DNA of 64,000 nt from an uncultured Schlesneria sp. (lineage in GTDB: Bacteria > Planctomycetota > Planctomycetia > Planctomycetales > Planctomycetaceae): assembly GCA_903834925.1 (NCBI GenBank), contig CAILLA010000173.1, positions 1 to 64,000 on the forward strand, in the 5' to 3' direction. The notes under the pieces were generated by a model that worked only from the letters and a program-made list of their open reading frames with translations, was not told where the DNA came from and searched no databases. Position 1 is the first letter of the stretch; the number at the start of each line of letters is the position of its first letter. Positions 55,455-64,000 of the stretch are shown here, one piece after another. The position numbers and the translations under genes are program-made.

Positions 55455-56213
55455 TCACGTTCCCTTCGGTAAGACGAACCCGAACCGGGACCAGGCTGGC
55501 GGAACCGGTGCTTCAAGTCGTACGACGTCGTACCGAACCGGATGTTTCAGGATTAATCGCCGCGCGTGAAGCGCGATGGGTGACTTTTGGGGGTCGTAAT
55601 TCGCCCGTTGTTCTGGAGAGAGTGTCGCTCCGTATTGACAGTCGTCGATAATCGGCCATCCGCGCGACGCGAGTTGCACTCGAATCTGATGCATGCGGCC
55701 TGTGTGAAGCTCAATCTCGATTAATGCACGACCGTCCTTGACGGCAATCACGGCGTAGTCGAGAACGGCTTGCCGGGCACTATCGGTCCCTTTGGAAACG
55801 ACGCTGACATGAGCTGCCTCGGCATCTTTCAACAACCAGTCAACCAAGGTCCCTTCGCTTGGGATGGGAACCGTTTCGGTGACGGCGAGATACGTTTTTT
55901 GGATCGATCGTTCGCGAAACTGTTCGGCCAGGCGCGCTGCGGCCTTCGAGTTTTTCCCGAAGATTACGATCCCGGACACAGGCCGGTCCAGTCGATGCGG
56001 TACGCCTAGATAGACATTTCCCGGCTTCGCCAGTTTTTGTTTCAGATACGCTTTTACTCGCCATTCTAGTGAGGGCTGAGCATGCGGAACCCCTTGAGTT
56101 AGTAGACCCGCAGGTTTGTTGACTGCTATCAAGGGTCCGTCTTCCAGCAGAATTTCCAATTCTGTCAAAGGGGGTTCAGAAGGTTCGTTCGGTGGTGTGA
56201 AGTCGGTTTGCAT
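55455..56213 (-). CDS. RluA-family pseudouridine synthase
   Basis: 252 residues. It isomerises uridine in rRNA or tRNA to pseudouridine. The catalytic motif is HRLDRPVSG with Asp76. Others: PLIAVNKPAGLLTQG, QKTYLAVTETV, GRALIEIELHTGRMHQIRVQLASRGWPIIDDCQYGA and ALHARRL. There is no N-terminal S4 domain, so it resembles RluA/TruC rather than RluD. The target base cannot be read. Confidence 0.9.
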   Translation of the reverse strand: MQTDFTPPNEPSEPPLTELEILLEDGPLIAVNKPAGLLTQGVPHAQPSLEWRVKAYLKQKLAKPGNVYLGVPHRLDRPVSGIVIFGKNSKAAARLAEQFRERSIQKTYLAVTETVPIPSEGTLVDWLLKDAEAAHVSVVSKGTDSARQAVLDYAVIAVKDGRALIEIELHTGRMHQIRVQLASRGWPIIDDCQYGATLSPEQRANYDPQKSPIALHARRLILKHPVRYDVVRLEAPVPPAWSRFGFVLPKGT

Positions 56214-56566
56214 AAAACAATTCTATCAGAATTCGACGGGAATTGACGCATGCTTTCCAATCCGTTGAAGTCGATGAACGACTGAAACGTCACAGTTGAA
56301 GTTTTTTTTGGGAAGAAAATCATTGTGGTACGTAGCGACAGCTTCCAGCCGCCTACCGGCACAGCCGGTTTGTACGCGTCTCACGACGAGTTCAGAATAG
56401 GTTTATCATTCGCGCGTTGATTCCGACTGTAGCGGCGGCTGGAAACCGCCGCTACGTGAATGATCACAAGTCAGTTGCTTTTCGTGGTCATTTTCAACAG
56501 AGTCTTCACTGGTCGCTTGGGCCAGAATGAACTGCAACAAAGTTTCGTACTTGAAGGAAAGCGTTC
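56214..56566. other. intergenic region with palindromic repeats
   Basis: It contains CAGCTTCCAGCCGCC and CCGGCACAGCCGG palindromes (about 56338-56372), family B copy 4 (56381-56421), and TAGCGGCGGCTGGAAACCGCCGCTA (about 56431-56455), a perfect hairpin with 10 bp stem. No gene is seen. The apt promoter should be at its right end. Confidence 0.65.
56381..56421 (+). repeat. family B repeat, copy 4
   Basis: CACGACGAGTTCAGAATAGG followed by TTTATCATTCGCGCGTTGA. It keeps the conserved GTTCAGAATAGG and CGCGCGTTG blocks. Confidence 0.7.
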
Positions 56567-57091
56567 GTGAATCTGAAGGAATACATTCGTAATGTGCCGG
56601 ATTTTCCAAAACCCGGGATTATGTTCCGCGACATCACGCCGCTTCTCTCGGCACCTGAAGCTTTTCGATTCGCGATCAAACAGTTTGCAGACCGCTTCCG
56701 TTCGGCTAAGCCAACCGCAATTCTGGCAGCCGAATCTCGCGGCTTTATTTTTGCCGCCCCGCTGGCGATCGAGCTGGGTGCAGCCTTCGTACCCGTCCGT
56801 AAACCGGGCAAGCTGCCTTATGAAACCAGAAAATTCCAATACGATCTCGAGTACGGCAGCGATACACTTGAGATGCATGTCGATGCCGTGGAACCAGGTG
56901 CCCGTGTTCTACTGGTCGATGACCTGCTCGCTACCGGTGGAACGATTGAAGCCTGCCTGAAACTCGCAGAGGAAAGTCAGGCCGAGATCGTCGGCTGTGC
57001 CTTCCTGATTGAACTGACGTTCCTCAATGGACGTGATCGACTTAAGAACCAGGACGTATTCAGCCTATTGAAATACGACGGCGAAGCGTGA
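56567..57091 (+). CDS. apt: adenine phosphoribosyltransferase
   Basis: 174 residues. Salvages adenine with PRPP to AMP. Motifs: [19 protein letters not shown] at the N-terminus, [27 protein letters not shown] and the PRPP-binding [13 protein letters not shown] at about 114-126. The length is normal. The start is GTG with AAGGAAA 8 nt upstream. The secreted hydrolase gene follows after 68 bp. Confidence 0.94.
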   Translation: MNLKEYIRNVPDFPKPGIMFRDITPLLSAPEAFRFAIKQFADRFRSAKPTAILAAESRGFIFAAPLAIELGAAFVPVRKPGKLPYETRKFQYDLEYGSDTLEMHVDAVEPGARVLLVDDLLATGGTIEACLKLAEESQAEIVGCAFLIELTFLNGRDRLKNQDVFSLLKYDGEA

Positions 57092-57159
57092 TCGCCGGAA
57101 TCGTTGGCAAGTCTCCTTCGATTCCCACCGAAGGTGGCTTTATCGAATAAGGGGCGAAC

Positions 57160-59190
57160 ATGACAAACAGATCCTGCGTCGGCGTTTTTTCATTTCTATT
57201 GGTTTTTAGCGTTACGGCGGTCGCTCAAGAACCTGCCAAAACGTTTCAATCATTCATTCAGAAGCAGTCTACGGAGCTTCGAAAGGATGACCGACCTGCG
57301 GCTTCTCTTGAAGAATGGAAGCGTAAACGAATCATTCTTCGGGAAAATTTGTTGAAGGCCTGGGGGGGCTTTCCAGAGACCCCCTGCGATTTGGAGGCTC
57401 GGATTTTGGGGGGATTCCAGCGTGAAGGGTATCGGGTTGAGAAGCTTGTTTTTCAAACTCGTCCCGGCGTCTGGATGACGGCGAATGCTTATGTTCCCGA
57501 CAAACCTGGCAAACATTCCGCGATATTGCATGTTCACGGACACTGGGCCGGTGCAAAGCAAGATCCCGTTGTTCAGACGCGTTGCATCGGCTGCGCCAAA
57601 TTGGGTTTCTTTGTCTTATGCGTCGACGCGTTTGGAGCGGGCGAACGAGGCATCGAAAAGCCATTGGGCGAATATCATGGTGAAATGACTGCGGCGACAC
57701 TGCTTCCAGTTGGACTTCCGCTTTCGGGGCTTCAGGTTTATGAAAACATGCGAGCCGTCGACTATTTGCGGACCCGGCCCGAAGTCGATCCTGATCGCAT
57801 CGGCATCACGGGGGCAAGCGGGGGTGGCAACCAGTCGATGTATACCGGTGCGTTCGACGAACGAATTCGGTGCGTTGTACCAACGTGCTCGGTCGGGACT
57901 TATCAAGCGTACCTCAGCGCCGCATGCTGCATGTGTGAAGTTGTTCCAGGAGCGTTGAGATTTACCGAAGAAGGTGATGTCCTCAGCCTTGCTGCAGACC
58001 GAGGCCTGATGGTCACCAGTGCCACAAAAGACGCTTTTCAATTCTCGGTCGCTGAGGCCAAAAAGTCATTTTCTCGTGTCGAAGCGATCTCACAATTGTT
58101 CAAGGCTGCTACGGTCAAGCATACGATCATCGAATCGGGTCACGACTACAATCAGTCGATGCGCGAGGCAATGTATGGGTGGATGGCAAAACAGCTGAAA
58201 CAGGAAGGCGACGGCTCGCCGATCGCCGATCCGAAGATTCAGCCAGAAACGCCCGAAACGTTGAGGTGTTTTCCTGGCGATTCGCGACCCGACGACTTCA
58301 TGACAATTCCTCGTTTCGCAGCGATGGAAGCACGTCGTCTTGCCGATAAACGAGTCGCGCCCATCAATCGCGAAGCATTTGAAAAACTGCAAACCGAAAA
58401 ACGGCGAGGATTGATCGAAGTTCTCGGTGGTCAGCCGAAACCATCGCCGATTCACTTGAATATCGAACCCAACACCGATCAGACTAGCCAGACGTTGACG
58501 TTCGATACGGAATCGGATCTGAAATTGCTCGCACACCGCGACTTGCCTGAAAAACCAGGTCGACTGGCGATCGTGTTGGATCTTGACGGTGGTGCGGATA
58601 CCGCCTTTACAAGCGAACTCGCAAACAGTTTACGTGACGGAGGATGGGCGATTGTGACGCCTGAACTTCGATCCACAGGTCGGTTCGCTCATCCAGGCGA
58701 CAAGATCGGAAACGCACCTGATCACAATACGGCTGAGTGGTCATTGTGGATCGGTCGGCCATTATTGGGGCAATGGGTTTATGACGTTCGCCGTACGCTC
58801 GATGCAATTGCGGAGCGAGACGGATCATTGCCTCACGATGTCCTCGCCGTCGGTCGTGGGCCTTCCGGTGTCGTTGCCTTATGTGCCGCCGCATTGGACG
58901 AACGGATTACGCGGGTCAAAACGATCGAATCTCTTGCGAGTTTTGCCACGGATCATGCCTATCGCCGACAACGTCTGGCACTGCTGGTCCCAGGAATCTT
59001 ACGAGACGTCGGTGATATTGCCGATATTGCAGCATTAGTCGCCCCTCGTCCTGTGACGATCAGCGGCGGGACAAAAGGACAAGGGGATCCCATCGATCCT
59101 GTCGCATTTGGCCGGACCTTCGCAACAACGAAGCGAGCCTTTGAACTGCTAGATGTTGGAAGTCTGCTGGTTCTGGAAGAACATAGATAG
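57160..59190 (+). CDS. secreted double alpha/beta-hydrolase-fold protein
   Basis: 676 residues. Signal peptide ends around AVAQ (1-22). The first hydrolase domain shows ILHVHGHWAG (oxyanion region), nucleophile elbow GITGASGGGNQS and HTIIESGHDYNQS with the His. It resembles acetyl-xylan esterase-like proteins of planctomycetes. The second half (about 420-676) is a second alpha/beta fold: LAIVLDLDGG, WAIVTPELRS, AVGRGPSGVVAL. Its elbow GRGPSG has Pro-Ser and may still be active or be a degenerate copy. It probably acts on carbohydrate esters. Confidence 0.78.
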   Translation: MTNRSCVGVFSFLLVFSVTAVAQEPAKTFQSFIQKQSTELRKDDRPAASLEEWKRKRIILRENLLKAWGGFPETPCDLEARILGGFQREGYRVEKLVFQTRPGVWMTANAYVPDKPGKHSAILHVHGHWAGAKQDPVVQTRCIGCAKLGFFVLCVDAFGAGERGIEKPLGEYHGEMTAATLLPVGLPLSGLQVYENMRAVDYLRTRPEVDPDRIGITGASGGGNQSMYTGAFDERIRCVVPTCSVGTYQAYLSAACCMCEVVPGALRFTEEGDVLSLAADRGLMVTSATKDAFQFSVAEAKKSFSRVEAISQLFKAATVKHTIIESGHDYNQSMREAMYGWMAKQLKQEGDGSPIADPKIQPETPETLRCFPGDSRPDDFMTIPRFAAMEARRLADKRVAPINREAFEKLQTEKRRGLIEVLGGQPKPSPIHLNIEPNTDQTSQTLTFDTESDLKLLAHRDLPEKPGRLAIVLDLDGGADTAFTSELANSLRDGGWAIVTPELRSTGRFAHPGDKIGNAPDHNTAEWSLWIGRPLLGQWVYDVRRTLDAIAERDGSLPHDVLAVGRGPSGVVALCAAALDERITRVKTIESLASFATDHAYRRQRLALLVPGILRDVGDIADIAALVAPRPVTISGGTKGQGDPIDPVAFGRTFATTKRAFELLDVGSLLVLEEHR

Positions 59191-59222
59191 ACATTCTTAA
59201 AAAAACCGGACGTTTCGAAGAA

Positions 59223-59318
59223 GGGGTCGAGCGTTCAAATTTCAAAATTGGCCATTATGCCGCATACATTACGAAATTCGGTGGATCGGCCAATTTTGAA
59301 ATTTGAACACCCGACCCC
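59223..59318. repeat. long inverted repeat
   Basis: A perfect 21 bp arm, GTTCAAATTTCAAAATTGGC plus one C, at 59233-59253 matches its complement at 59290-59310. The outer bases GGGGTCGA and CGACCCC extend the pairing to about 31 bp. The loop is about 36 bp. No transposase gene is present. Confidence 0.8.
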
Positions 59319-59345
59319 AGAACGCAGACGAGAGAGAACACAAAG

Positions 59346-59377
59346 AGCCATGGCATGCGAAGTCGCACGCCATGGCT
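59346..59377. terminator. 15 bp hairpin between convergent genes
   Basis: AGCCATGGCATGCGA pairs with TCGCACGCCATGGCT with one mismatch and an AG loop. It lies between the convergent hydrolase and rseP stops, so it may end transcription from both sides. It also resembles a short palindromic repeat. Confidence 0.6.
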
Positions 59378-59446
59378 TGAAATTTGATACTCACACGTGA
59401 CGAAAAACACGAGTCTCGTCGTCGTAGCAACCGACGTACTTTGTTG

Positions 59447-61456
59447 TTACTTCTTAAATGGGTGGATGAACAAATCCAGATAAAGGACAAGTGCCATCAG
59501 GCAAAGCAAGAAAGCGAAGCCAACATAGGTTGCACCGATCATGACTTGTTCGCTCGGTCGACGCCGAGTACATGCCTCCCACAACAGAAAGACCATGTGA
59601 CCACCGTCGAGTACCGGAATTGGCAGAAAATTGAGAACAGCCAGGTTCACACTGAGAAAACCCAGGAATAACAGCATCGCAACCCAGCCTTGCTGGGCAA
59701 CCTGATACGCTGCATTCGCAATTCCGAGTGGACCGTGAAGCTCTTTATACGAAACTCGCCCTGTCACAAGACTTCGAAGAGTCAGATAGATATTGAGTGC
59801 CGAACTTTTCGTATGTGCGATCGACATCGAGCAGGCTTCACCCAGTGAACTCGCCTTTTGGACAAGCTCTTCCGAACGTAGTCTCAGACCGAGAATTGGC
59901 AACGGCCAGGACGGGTCCAATTTTGGCTCCAATTCGACGTTTTTCTCTTTTCCTTCGTCAAGAATCGTCAGAACCACTTTGCGTTGCGGTAGCCGCTGAA
60001 CCAGCCAGAAAGCATAGGCGACGTTGTTAATTCGTGCTTCACCCTTGGCATCGTCAAAATTGACGGTGATGGTTGATTCCTTGGCATCATCCTGATGATC
60101 TCCTGGTTCGACGCTACGCACGAGCGTCAATTTCTTCAGAGGTCCAGGCTTGATACCGATGGTCTCGGCGGAACTACCCGGTTCCACGGCGAGGACAACC
60201 GGAAGGATATGAAACGCCGCTCCAATTGAAGGAATCGAGAGTGGTTCTCCTTCACGCTCGGGTTGATCCAGCCAACCGGGAACGTCGTCAGGAACCAAGG
60301 TTAAGGTTTTGCTTTCTTGTCCGCCGCCAGGATTTTGTCGTGTGACAACGATTTCAATTTCTTTGCCCGCTCGCTTGGCGAATTCGACCGGTAGCTTCAA
60401 GGGGTCGATCTGGGTTCCGATGTCCAGGCCGTCAAGTTTTGCCAGCTTATCCCCTTTCTTAAGGCCTGCTTTTTCCGAGGGCGATCCGTGTCGAACAGCG
60501 GCGATTGGCCCCGAATCCAAGGTTAGTCCAAGAGTTCGGAAGAAATTGTCGGTAATCGTGACGACGTCTGTCTCAGGTTTTTCCAGTGGTTTGCCTGCTT
60601 GATCATTCTTTCTCTCGACCGTGATGTCGAGTGAATTCCCTGTATTAGCGGCCACAGCGCGGTGGAAATCGACGGCGGTTTTCACGTCAAGTTCGCCGAC
60701 TTTCGTAATGAGATCACCCGCGCGAAATGTCGGCTTCGCTCTCTCGGTCGCATGTCCTGGCGAATTATCGTAAACGATCAGACTCTCCATCGGCGTCACA
60801 CCAATTTGTGGATGTGATCCTGATGCGTCTGGATCGACTGTGATTTCAAAAGGCTTTCCATCAGCATGGATCCCCTCCAGCTTCAGTGGTCCAGACGAAA
60901 GAGCAACAGCCAACTGGAGTTCGGGAAACGTGCTGATGGAACTGTTGTTAATCTTCTTGATATGGTCTCCCGCATCGAGTCCTGCGACCCAGGCTGGCAT
61001 GCCGGGACGGACATCGCCAATCAGTGACGGTGATGTAGGGAAACCAACTTTAAAGACGATGATGAAGAACAAAAGTGCGGTCAGAACGTTCATCGTGACG
61101 CCCGCCGAAATGATCGCCATCCGTTGGAAAACTGATTTCGCCACGTAAGAACGTGGATCTTCAGCAATCTCTTCATTCGTCAGCTGACTTGGATCGGCGT
61201 CATCCTGACCAAGCATTTTGACATATCCACCGAACGGTATCAGTGACAACGCATACTCGGTTTCACCCCACTTGCGACTGAAAAACACGGGTCCGAACCC
61301 GATGCTGAACCTTTCGACGAAAACGTTGCACCATTTGGCAACCGCGAAGTGACCAAGTTCGTGCAGGAATATGACGAGACCCAACCCGATTGCGGCGAGT
61401 CCAATATTGGACGCGTTATTGGCTATTTTCATCAAATCGACTGCGAGGATTTCCAC
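59447..61456 (-). CDS. rseP: site-2 membrane metalloprotease RseP
   Basis: 669 residues, longer than the usual ~450 because of extra PDZ-region sequence. It cuts membrane-bound substrates such as anti-sigma factors. HELGH at 32-36 is the zinc motif, and [10 protein letters not shown] near the C-terminus gives the second ligand region. PDZ-like repeats occur in the middle ([54 protein letters not shown]). The GTG at 61456 has AGGAG 8 nt upstream; ATG at 61432 overlaps the dxr stop (TGATG) and is an alternative. It could act on the membrane sigma regulator system in this window (inference). Confidence 0.9.
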   Translation of the reverse strand: MEILAVDLMKIANNASNIGLAAIGLGLVIFLHELGHFAVAKWCNVFVERFSIGFGPVFFSRKWGETEYALSLIPFGGYVKMLGQDDADPSQLTNEEIAEDPRSYVAKSVFQRMAIISAGVTMNVLTALLFFIIVFKVGFPTSPSLIGDVRPGMPAWVAGLDAGDHIKKINNSSISTFPELQLAVALSSGPLKLEGIHADGKPFEITVDPDASGSHPQIGVTPMESLIVYDNSPGHATERAKPTFRAGDLITKVGELDVKTAVDFHRAVAANTGNSLDITVERKNDQAGKPLEKPETDVVTITDNFFRTLGLTLDSGPIAAVRHGSPSEKAGLKKGDKLAKLDGLDIGTQIDPLKLPVEFAKRAGKEIEIVVTRQNPGGGQESKTLTLVPDDVPGWLDQPEREGEPLSIPSIGAAFHILPVVLAVEPGSSAETIGIKPGPLKKLTLVRSVEPGDHQDDAKESTITVNFDDAKGEARINNVAYAFWLVQRLPQRKVVLTILDEGKEKNVELEPKLDPSWPLPILGLRLRSEELVQKASSLGEACSMSIAHTKSSALNIYLTLRSLVTGRVSYKELHGPLGIANAAYQVAQQGWVAMLLFLGFLSVNLAVLNFLPIPVLDGGHMVFLLWEACTRRRPSEQVMIGATYVGFAFLLCLMALVLYLDLFIHPFKK

Positions 61457-62595
61457 TGTTGCATCTCCTTTCGCGCCCAGGCGTCTTGACGAATCAGTTC
61501 CGTCAAACTTGGTTGAGCGTCGAAGTTGTGTCCGTTAAGAATATCGCCGCATGCCAGCGGGATTTCTGTAAATTTCAAATTGCCATCCAAAAACCGTTGT
61601 ACCGCAACTTCGTTGGCCGCATTCAGCACCGCTCCGCAGGTTCCACCCCGCTTTGCAACCTCAAAGCCGAGCCGCAACGCAGGAAATGCGTCGAGGTCGG
61701 GTGGTTGAAAATCAAGCTGATGCGATCGCGTCCAATCCATGGTCGCGATTGTACCAGCCCATCGTTCAGGATAAGTCAAAGCATACTGAATCGGCAATTT
61801 CATATCCGGCGGCGAAAGTTGTGCAAGAACACTGCCGTCAACAAATTCGACAAATGAATGCACAATCGATTGCGGATGAATCATTACTGCAATCTGATCG
61901 ATTTCAAGGTCAAACAGCCACCGTGCCTCAATCACTTCGAGAGCTTTATTCATCATACTGGCCGAGTCAACCGTGATCTTTGGCCCCATCTGCCACGTGG
62001 GATGGGCCAGAGCCCGCTCGACCGTGACCTCACGTTCAAGCCGTTCTTTCGACCAACCGCGAAACGGACCACCGCTTGCAGTTAATACGATCCGCTTCAG
62101 ATCCCGACGTCGGCCTCCGAGCAAAGCCTGAAATACGGCACTGTGTTCACTGTCGACGGGTAGGAGCATCGAACCCGTTTTCTGAGCGAGCTGCATCACC
62201 AGTGGGCCTGCGACAACGAGTGTTTCTTTATTCGCAATCCCGACCCGTTTGCCGGATTCAATCGCTGCCCAGGCTCCCCGCAAACCGGCCGCTCCAACGA
62301 TTCCGCAGACCACCGTGTCGACGTCGGGATGACAGGCAATCTTCTCAATGGCATCAGGCCCGAACGAGACCTCAGTCTTACTTGGGAATGCGTTGCCACC
62401 GATCTGTCCGCGTAGGGATAGGTCGGAAATCACAGCGAACCGGGGCTGATGTCGATGACATTGCTCGGCCAACGTTTGCCATCGTCCGTGCGCAGTCAAT
62501 GCGGTCGCTTGCAGGCGCGAATCGTGCGCAGCAATCACATCCAGGCAACTGGTACCGATGGAACCAGTTGCACCGAGCACGGCGATCCGGTTCAT
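61432..62595 (-). CDS. dxr: 1-deoxy-D-xylulose-5-phosphate reductoisomerase
   Basis: 387 residues from ATG 62595. It catalyses the second step of the MEP isoprenoid pathway with NADPH. Motifs: [11 protein letters not shown] (NADPH loop), [26 protein letters not shown] (metal and substrate), ASGGPFRG and [26 protein letters not shown]. The longer frame starts at GTG 62616, but homology starts at MNRIAVLG. The rseP start overlaps the stop. This dxr-rseP order is common in bacteria. Confidence 0.95.
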   Translation of the reverse strand: MNRIAVLGATGSIGTSCLDVIAAHDSRLQATALTAHGRWQTLAEQCHRHQPRFAVISDLSLRGQIGGNAFPSKTEVSFGPDAIEKIACHPDVDTVVCGIVGAAGLRGAWAAIESGKRVGIANKETLVVAGPLVMQLAQKTGSMLLPVDSEHSAVFQALLGGRRRDLKRIVLTASGGPFRGWSKERLEREVTVERALAHPTWQMGPKITVDSASMMNKALEVIEARWLFDLEIDQIAVMIHPQSIVHSFVEFVDGSVLAQLSPPDMKLPIQYALTYPERWAGTIATMDWTRSHQLDFQPPDLDAFPALRLGFEVAKRGGTCGAVLNAANEVAVQRFLDGNLKFTEIPLACGDILNGHNFDAQPSLTELIRQDAWARKEMQQWKSSQSI

Positions 62596-63008
62596 GTCTG
62601 GCAGTTCAGAGGGCACGCATCACTCGCAAAGACCATGACGGACGAGAGATGCTCGCCGTAACTCACGACGTCACGGACGATTACGCACTCCCTTGTTGGA
62701 CTTCGCATTCTAGGTGGCAAAAAGATTCCCAGCAATAGCGATGGAACGGGTTGTCGCTGATCAACTTTGAATCTCGGTGTCGGGTGCCACGGTTTTACCG
62801 TCTTCGGTTAAGCCGTGCTCTTCGGAAATGTTATCGAACCATGAAGACACGGCCTAGTCGAAGACTCCAAAACCGTGGCACCCCGAGTTCCGAATATGAT
62901 TCCGTTCATCAGGAGCAACACTAGTGTGCTACGCCAGTCGGGCCGTTTCACCAGACCAGCCTCGCCCTGCATTTGGGTTGCAGGCGAAGCCCGCCACGTG
63001 AATTAGCG
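62596..63008. other. intergenic region with family E element
   Basis: It contains family E copy 3 (62784-62881) and a GGGTTGCAGGCGAAGCCCGCC-type palindrome near 62970-62992. No gene is seen. Confidence 0.6.
62784..62881 (+). repeat. family E structured element, copy 3
   Basis: Outer arms GTGCCACGGTTTT/AAAACCGTGGCAC pair perfectly over 13 bp. Inside: ACCGTCTTCGGT hairpin, GCCGTG and CTCTTC paired with GAAGA and CACGGC, and AGTCGAAGACT hairpin. Both arms differ from copies 1 and 2 yet still pair. Confidence 0.85.
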
Positions 63009-64000
63009 TCACGGCGTAAAATCGCTGTCAGGGTCGATGGACAGACAGAATTGAGCAATCAGTTCAGCCGCGTTATCGATGTCATCGAGCGAGACAATTT
63101 CCACCGGGCTGTGCATGTAACGATTTGGAATACAAACCAATCCTGTTGCGACTCCACCACGAGTCAATTGCAGCTGTGCCGCGTCATTACTCGCTGCAGT
63201 TGCCAGGCCGTTGACCTGGATTGGCATCTGAAGTGCGGTTGCCTTTTCTACCAATCGATCAAAGACAACCGGGTTAACGTTGGGACCCCGGTATAAAACG
63301 GGTCCCTTACCTAACTTGATGCGGCCATATTGGTTTTCGTCGATCGTCGGACAATCGGTAGCGTGGGTCACATCGACCACGATCCCCAATTGCGGATCGA
63401 TTTGATGAGCACTCGTTTGAACCCCCCGTAAACCGATTTCTTCCTGGACGGTCGAAACCGCGAACACCGCTGCTTTTGGATTTTGTCGGCTGATCCGTTC
63501 TGCTGCAGAAATCACAGTCCACGCACCGACTTTGTTGTCCATTCCTGGTGCCGCAGCGAGGCCGTTTCTCAGTTCGCGATATCCAAGCTGCACGGTGATC
63601 GGATCACCGATCGAAACAAGTCCTCTGGCTTCTTCACCGTCCTTAACCGCGATATCGACCCAAAGATTTTTGATCTCGGGAACAGTTTTGCGATCGTCTG
63701 GCGATTGGAGATGAATCGGCTTACGAGCGATCACACCTGGAACAGGTCCATTCTTCGTCCAGACTTGAACGTCCTGTCCGATCAACACCTGCGGGTCCCA
63801 GCCACCAATGGCATGTACCCACAGGAAGCCTTTGTCATCGATGTGCTTGACCAGCAATCCAATCTGGTCGCAATGCCCTGCAAGCATGATACGGGGCGAG
63901 CCGGTCGGGTTGACGGCAGCAATCACATTTCCGTGCCAGTCGGTTCGAACATCGTTCGCAAAACCGTTTGCATATCGGCGAACGACGTCTTGCACGGGTC
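63009..64000 (-). CDS. M42-family metallopeptidase (partial, start beyond window)
   Basis: A cocatalytic-zinc aminopeptidase of the M42 (FrvX/glutamyl-aminopeptidase-like) family. Zinc ligands visible in order: AGHCDQIG (His), PGMDNKVG (bridging Asp), STVQEEIGLRG (Glu pair), VVDVTHATD (Asp) and MHSPVE (His). The frame is open to the window edge at 64000. The residues before VVRRYANGFANDVRTDWHGN would be the N-terminal ~30 residues, so the true start is outside. It removes N-terminal amino acids or deblocks peptides. Confidence 0.88.
   Translation of the reverse strand, partial: PVQDVVRRYANGFANDVRTDWHGNVIAAVNPTGSPRIMLAGHCDQIGLLVKHIDDKGFLWVHAIGGWDPQVLIGQDVQVWTKNGPVPGVIARKPIHLQSPDDRKTVPEIKNLWVDIAVKDGEEARGLVSIGDPITVQLGYRELRNGLAAAPGMDNKVGAWTVISAAERISRQNPKAAVFAVSTVQEEIGLRGVQTSAHQIDPQLGIVVDVTHATDCPTIDENQYGRIKLGKGPVLYRGPNVNPVVFDRLVEKATALQMPIQVNGLATAASNDAAQLQLTRGGVATGLVCIPNRYMHSPVEIVSLDDIDNAAELIAQFCLSIDPDSDFTP

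Noticed and set aside
59223-59318. Insertion sequence
   Set aside because: Long inverted repeats but no open frame for a transposase between them.

Overview
The window looks like a chromosomal contig from a free-living planctomycete (Planctomycetales/Pirellulales type), probably assembled from a metagenome. Evidence: a planctomycete-style ECF sigma factor overlapping a Ser/Thr kinase that carries an anti-sigma-like zinc finger and an FGE/SUMF1 domain, a PEP-CTERM protein with HAF repeats, a secreted DUF1111 di-haem protein, a cytochrome b fused to a di-haem tail, a MoxR ATPase, a very long RseP, many weak Shine-Dalgarno sites with GTG/TTG starts, and intergenic regions full of small palindromic repeats. 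No rRNA, tRNA, CRISPR array, prophage or IS element was seen.

Layout. 1-413: AT-rich foreign fragment encoding the middle of a Bacteroidales sensor kinase, probably an assembly chimera. 414-4572: adenylate kinase, HSL-type esterase, O-methyltransferase-like protein and a secreted hypothetical. 4573-5666: gene-free mosaic of nested repeats. 5667-12549: small Cys-containing protein, the kinase/ECF sigma pair, a conserved hypothetical, a deleted metallophosphoesterase and the PEP-CTERM protein. 12916-16869: receiver-like protein and a giant membrane spermidine-synthase-like protein with repeat-derived loops. 17071-22412: heavy-metal RND efflux operon (small His/Cys-rich protein, adaptor, pump). 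22827-33072: TPR lipoprotein, methyltransferase, GT-C membrane protein, AsmA-like giant, AddB-like nuclease. 33130-37917: MoxR, sugar dehydrogenase, HAD hydrolase, EboE-like protein. 38086-40517: Rieske/cytochrome b complex. 40768-42884: decayed MFS gene and methionine aminopeptidase. 42949-47455: membrane protein, secreted MsrB, Cys-less FmdB-like protein, DUF1111 protein. 47909-52231: HscC-type Hsp70, a single-pass membrane protein and a degenerate J-domain protein. 52277-57091: ceramidase-like protein, Na+/H+ antiporter, RluA-type synthase, apt. 57160-64000: double alpha/beta hydrolase, rseP, dxr and a partial M42 peptidase.

The most distinctive content is the repeat load. At least five palindromic families recur here. 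One ~100 bp family has three copies whose stems change in a compensatory way. Another supplies the stop codons of two genes. Others sit in frame inside two membrane-protein genes, like Rickettsia palindromic elements. The most interesting protein system is the HscC-Hsp70 / membrane protein / HPD-less J-protein operon. Two genes (metallophosphoesterase, MFS exporter) have lost their middles by out-of-frame internal deletions.

All calls come from reading the sequence; no database search was run. Family names rest on recognised motifs.
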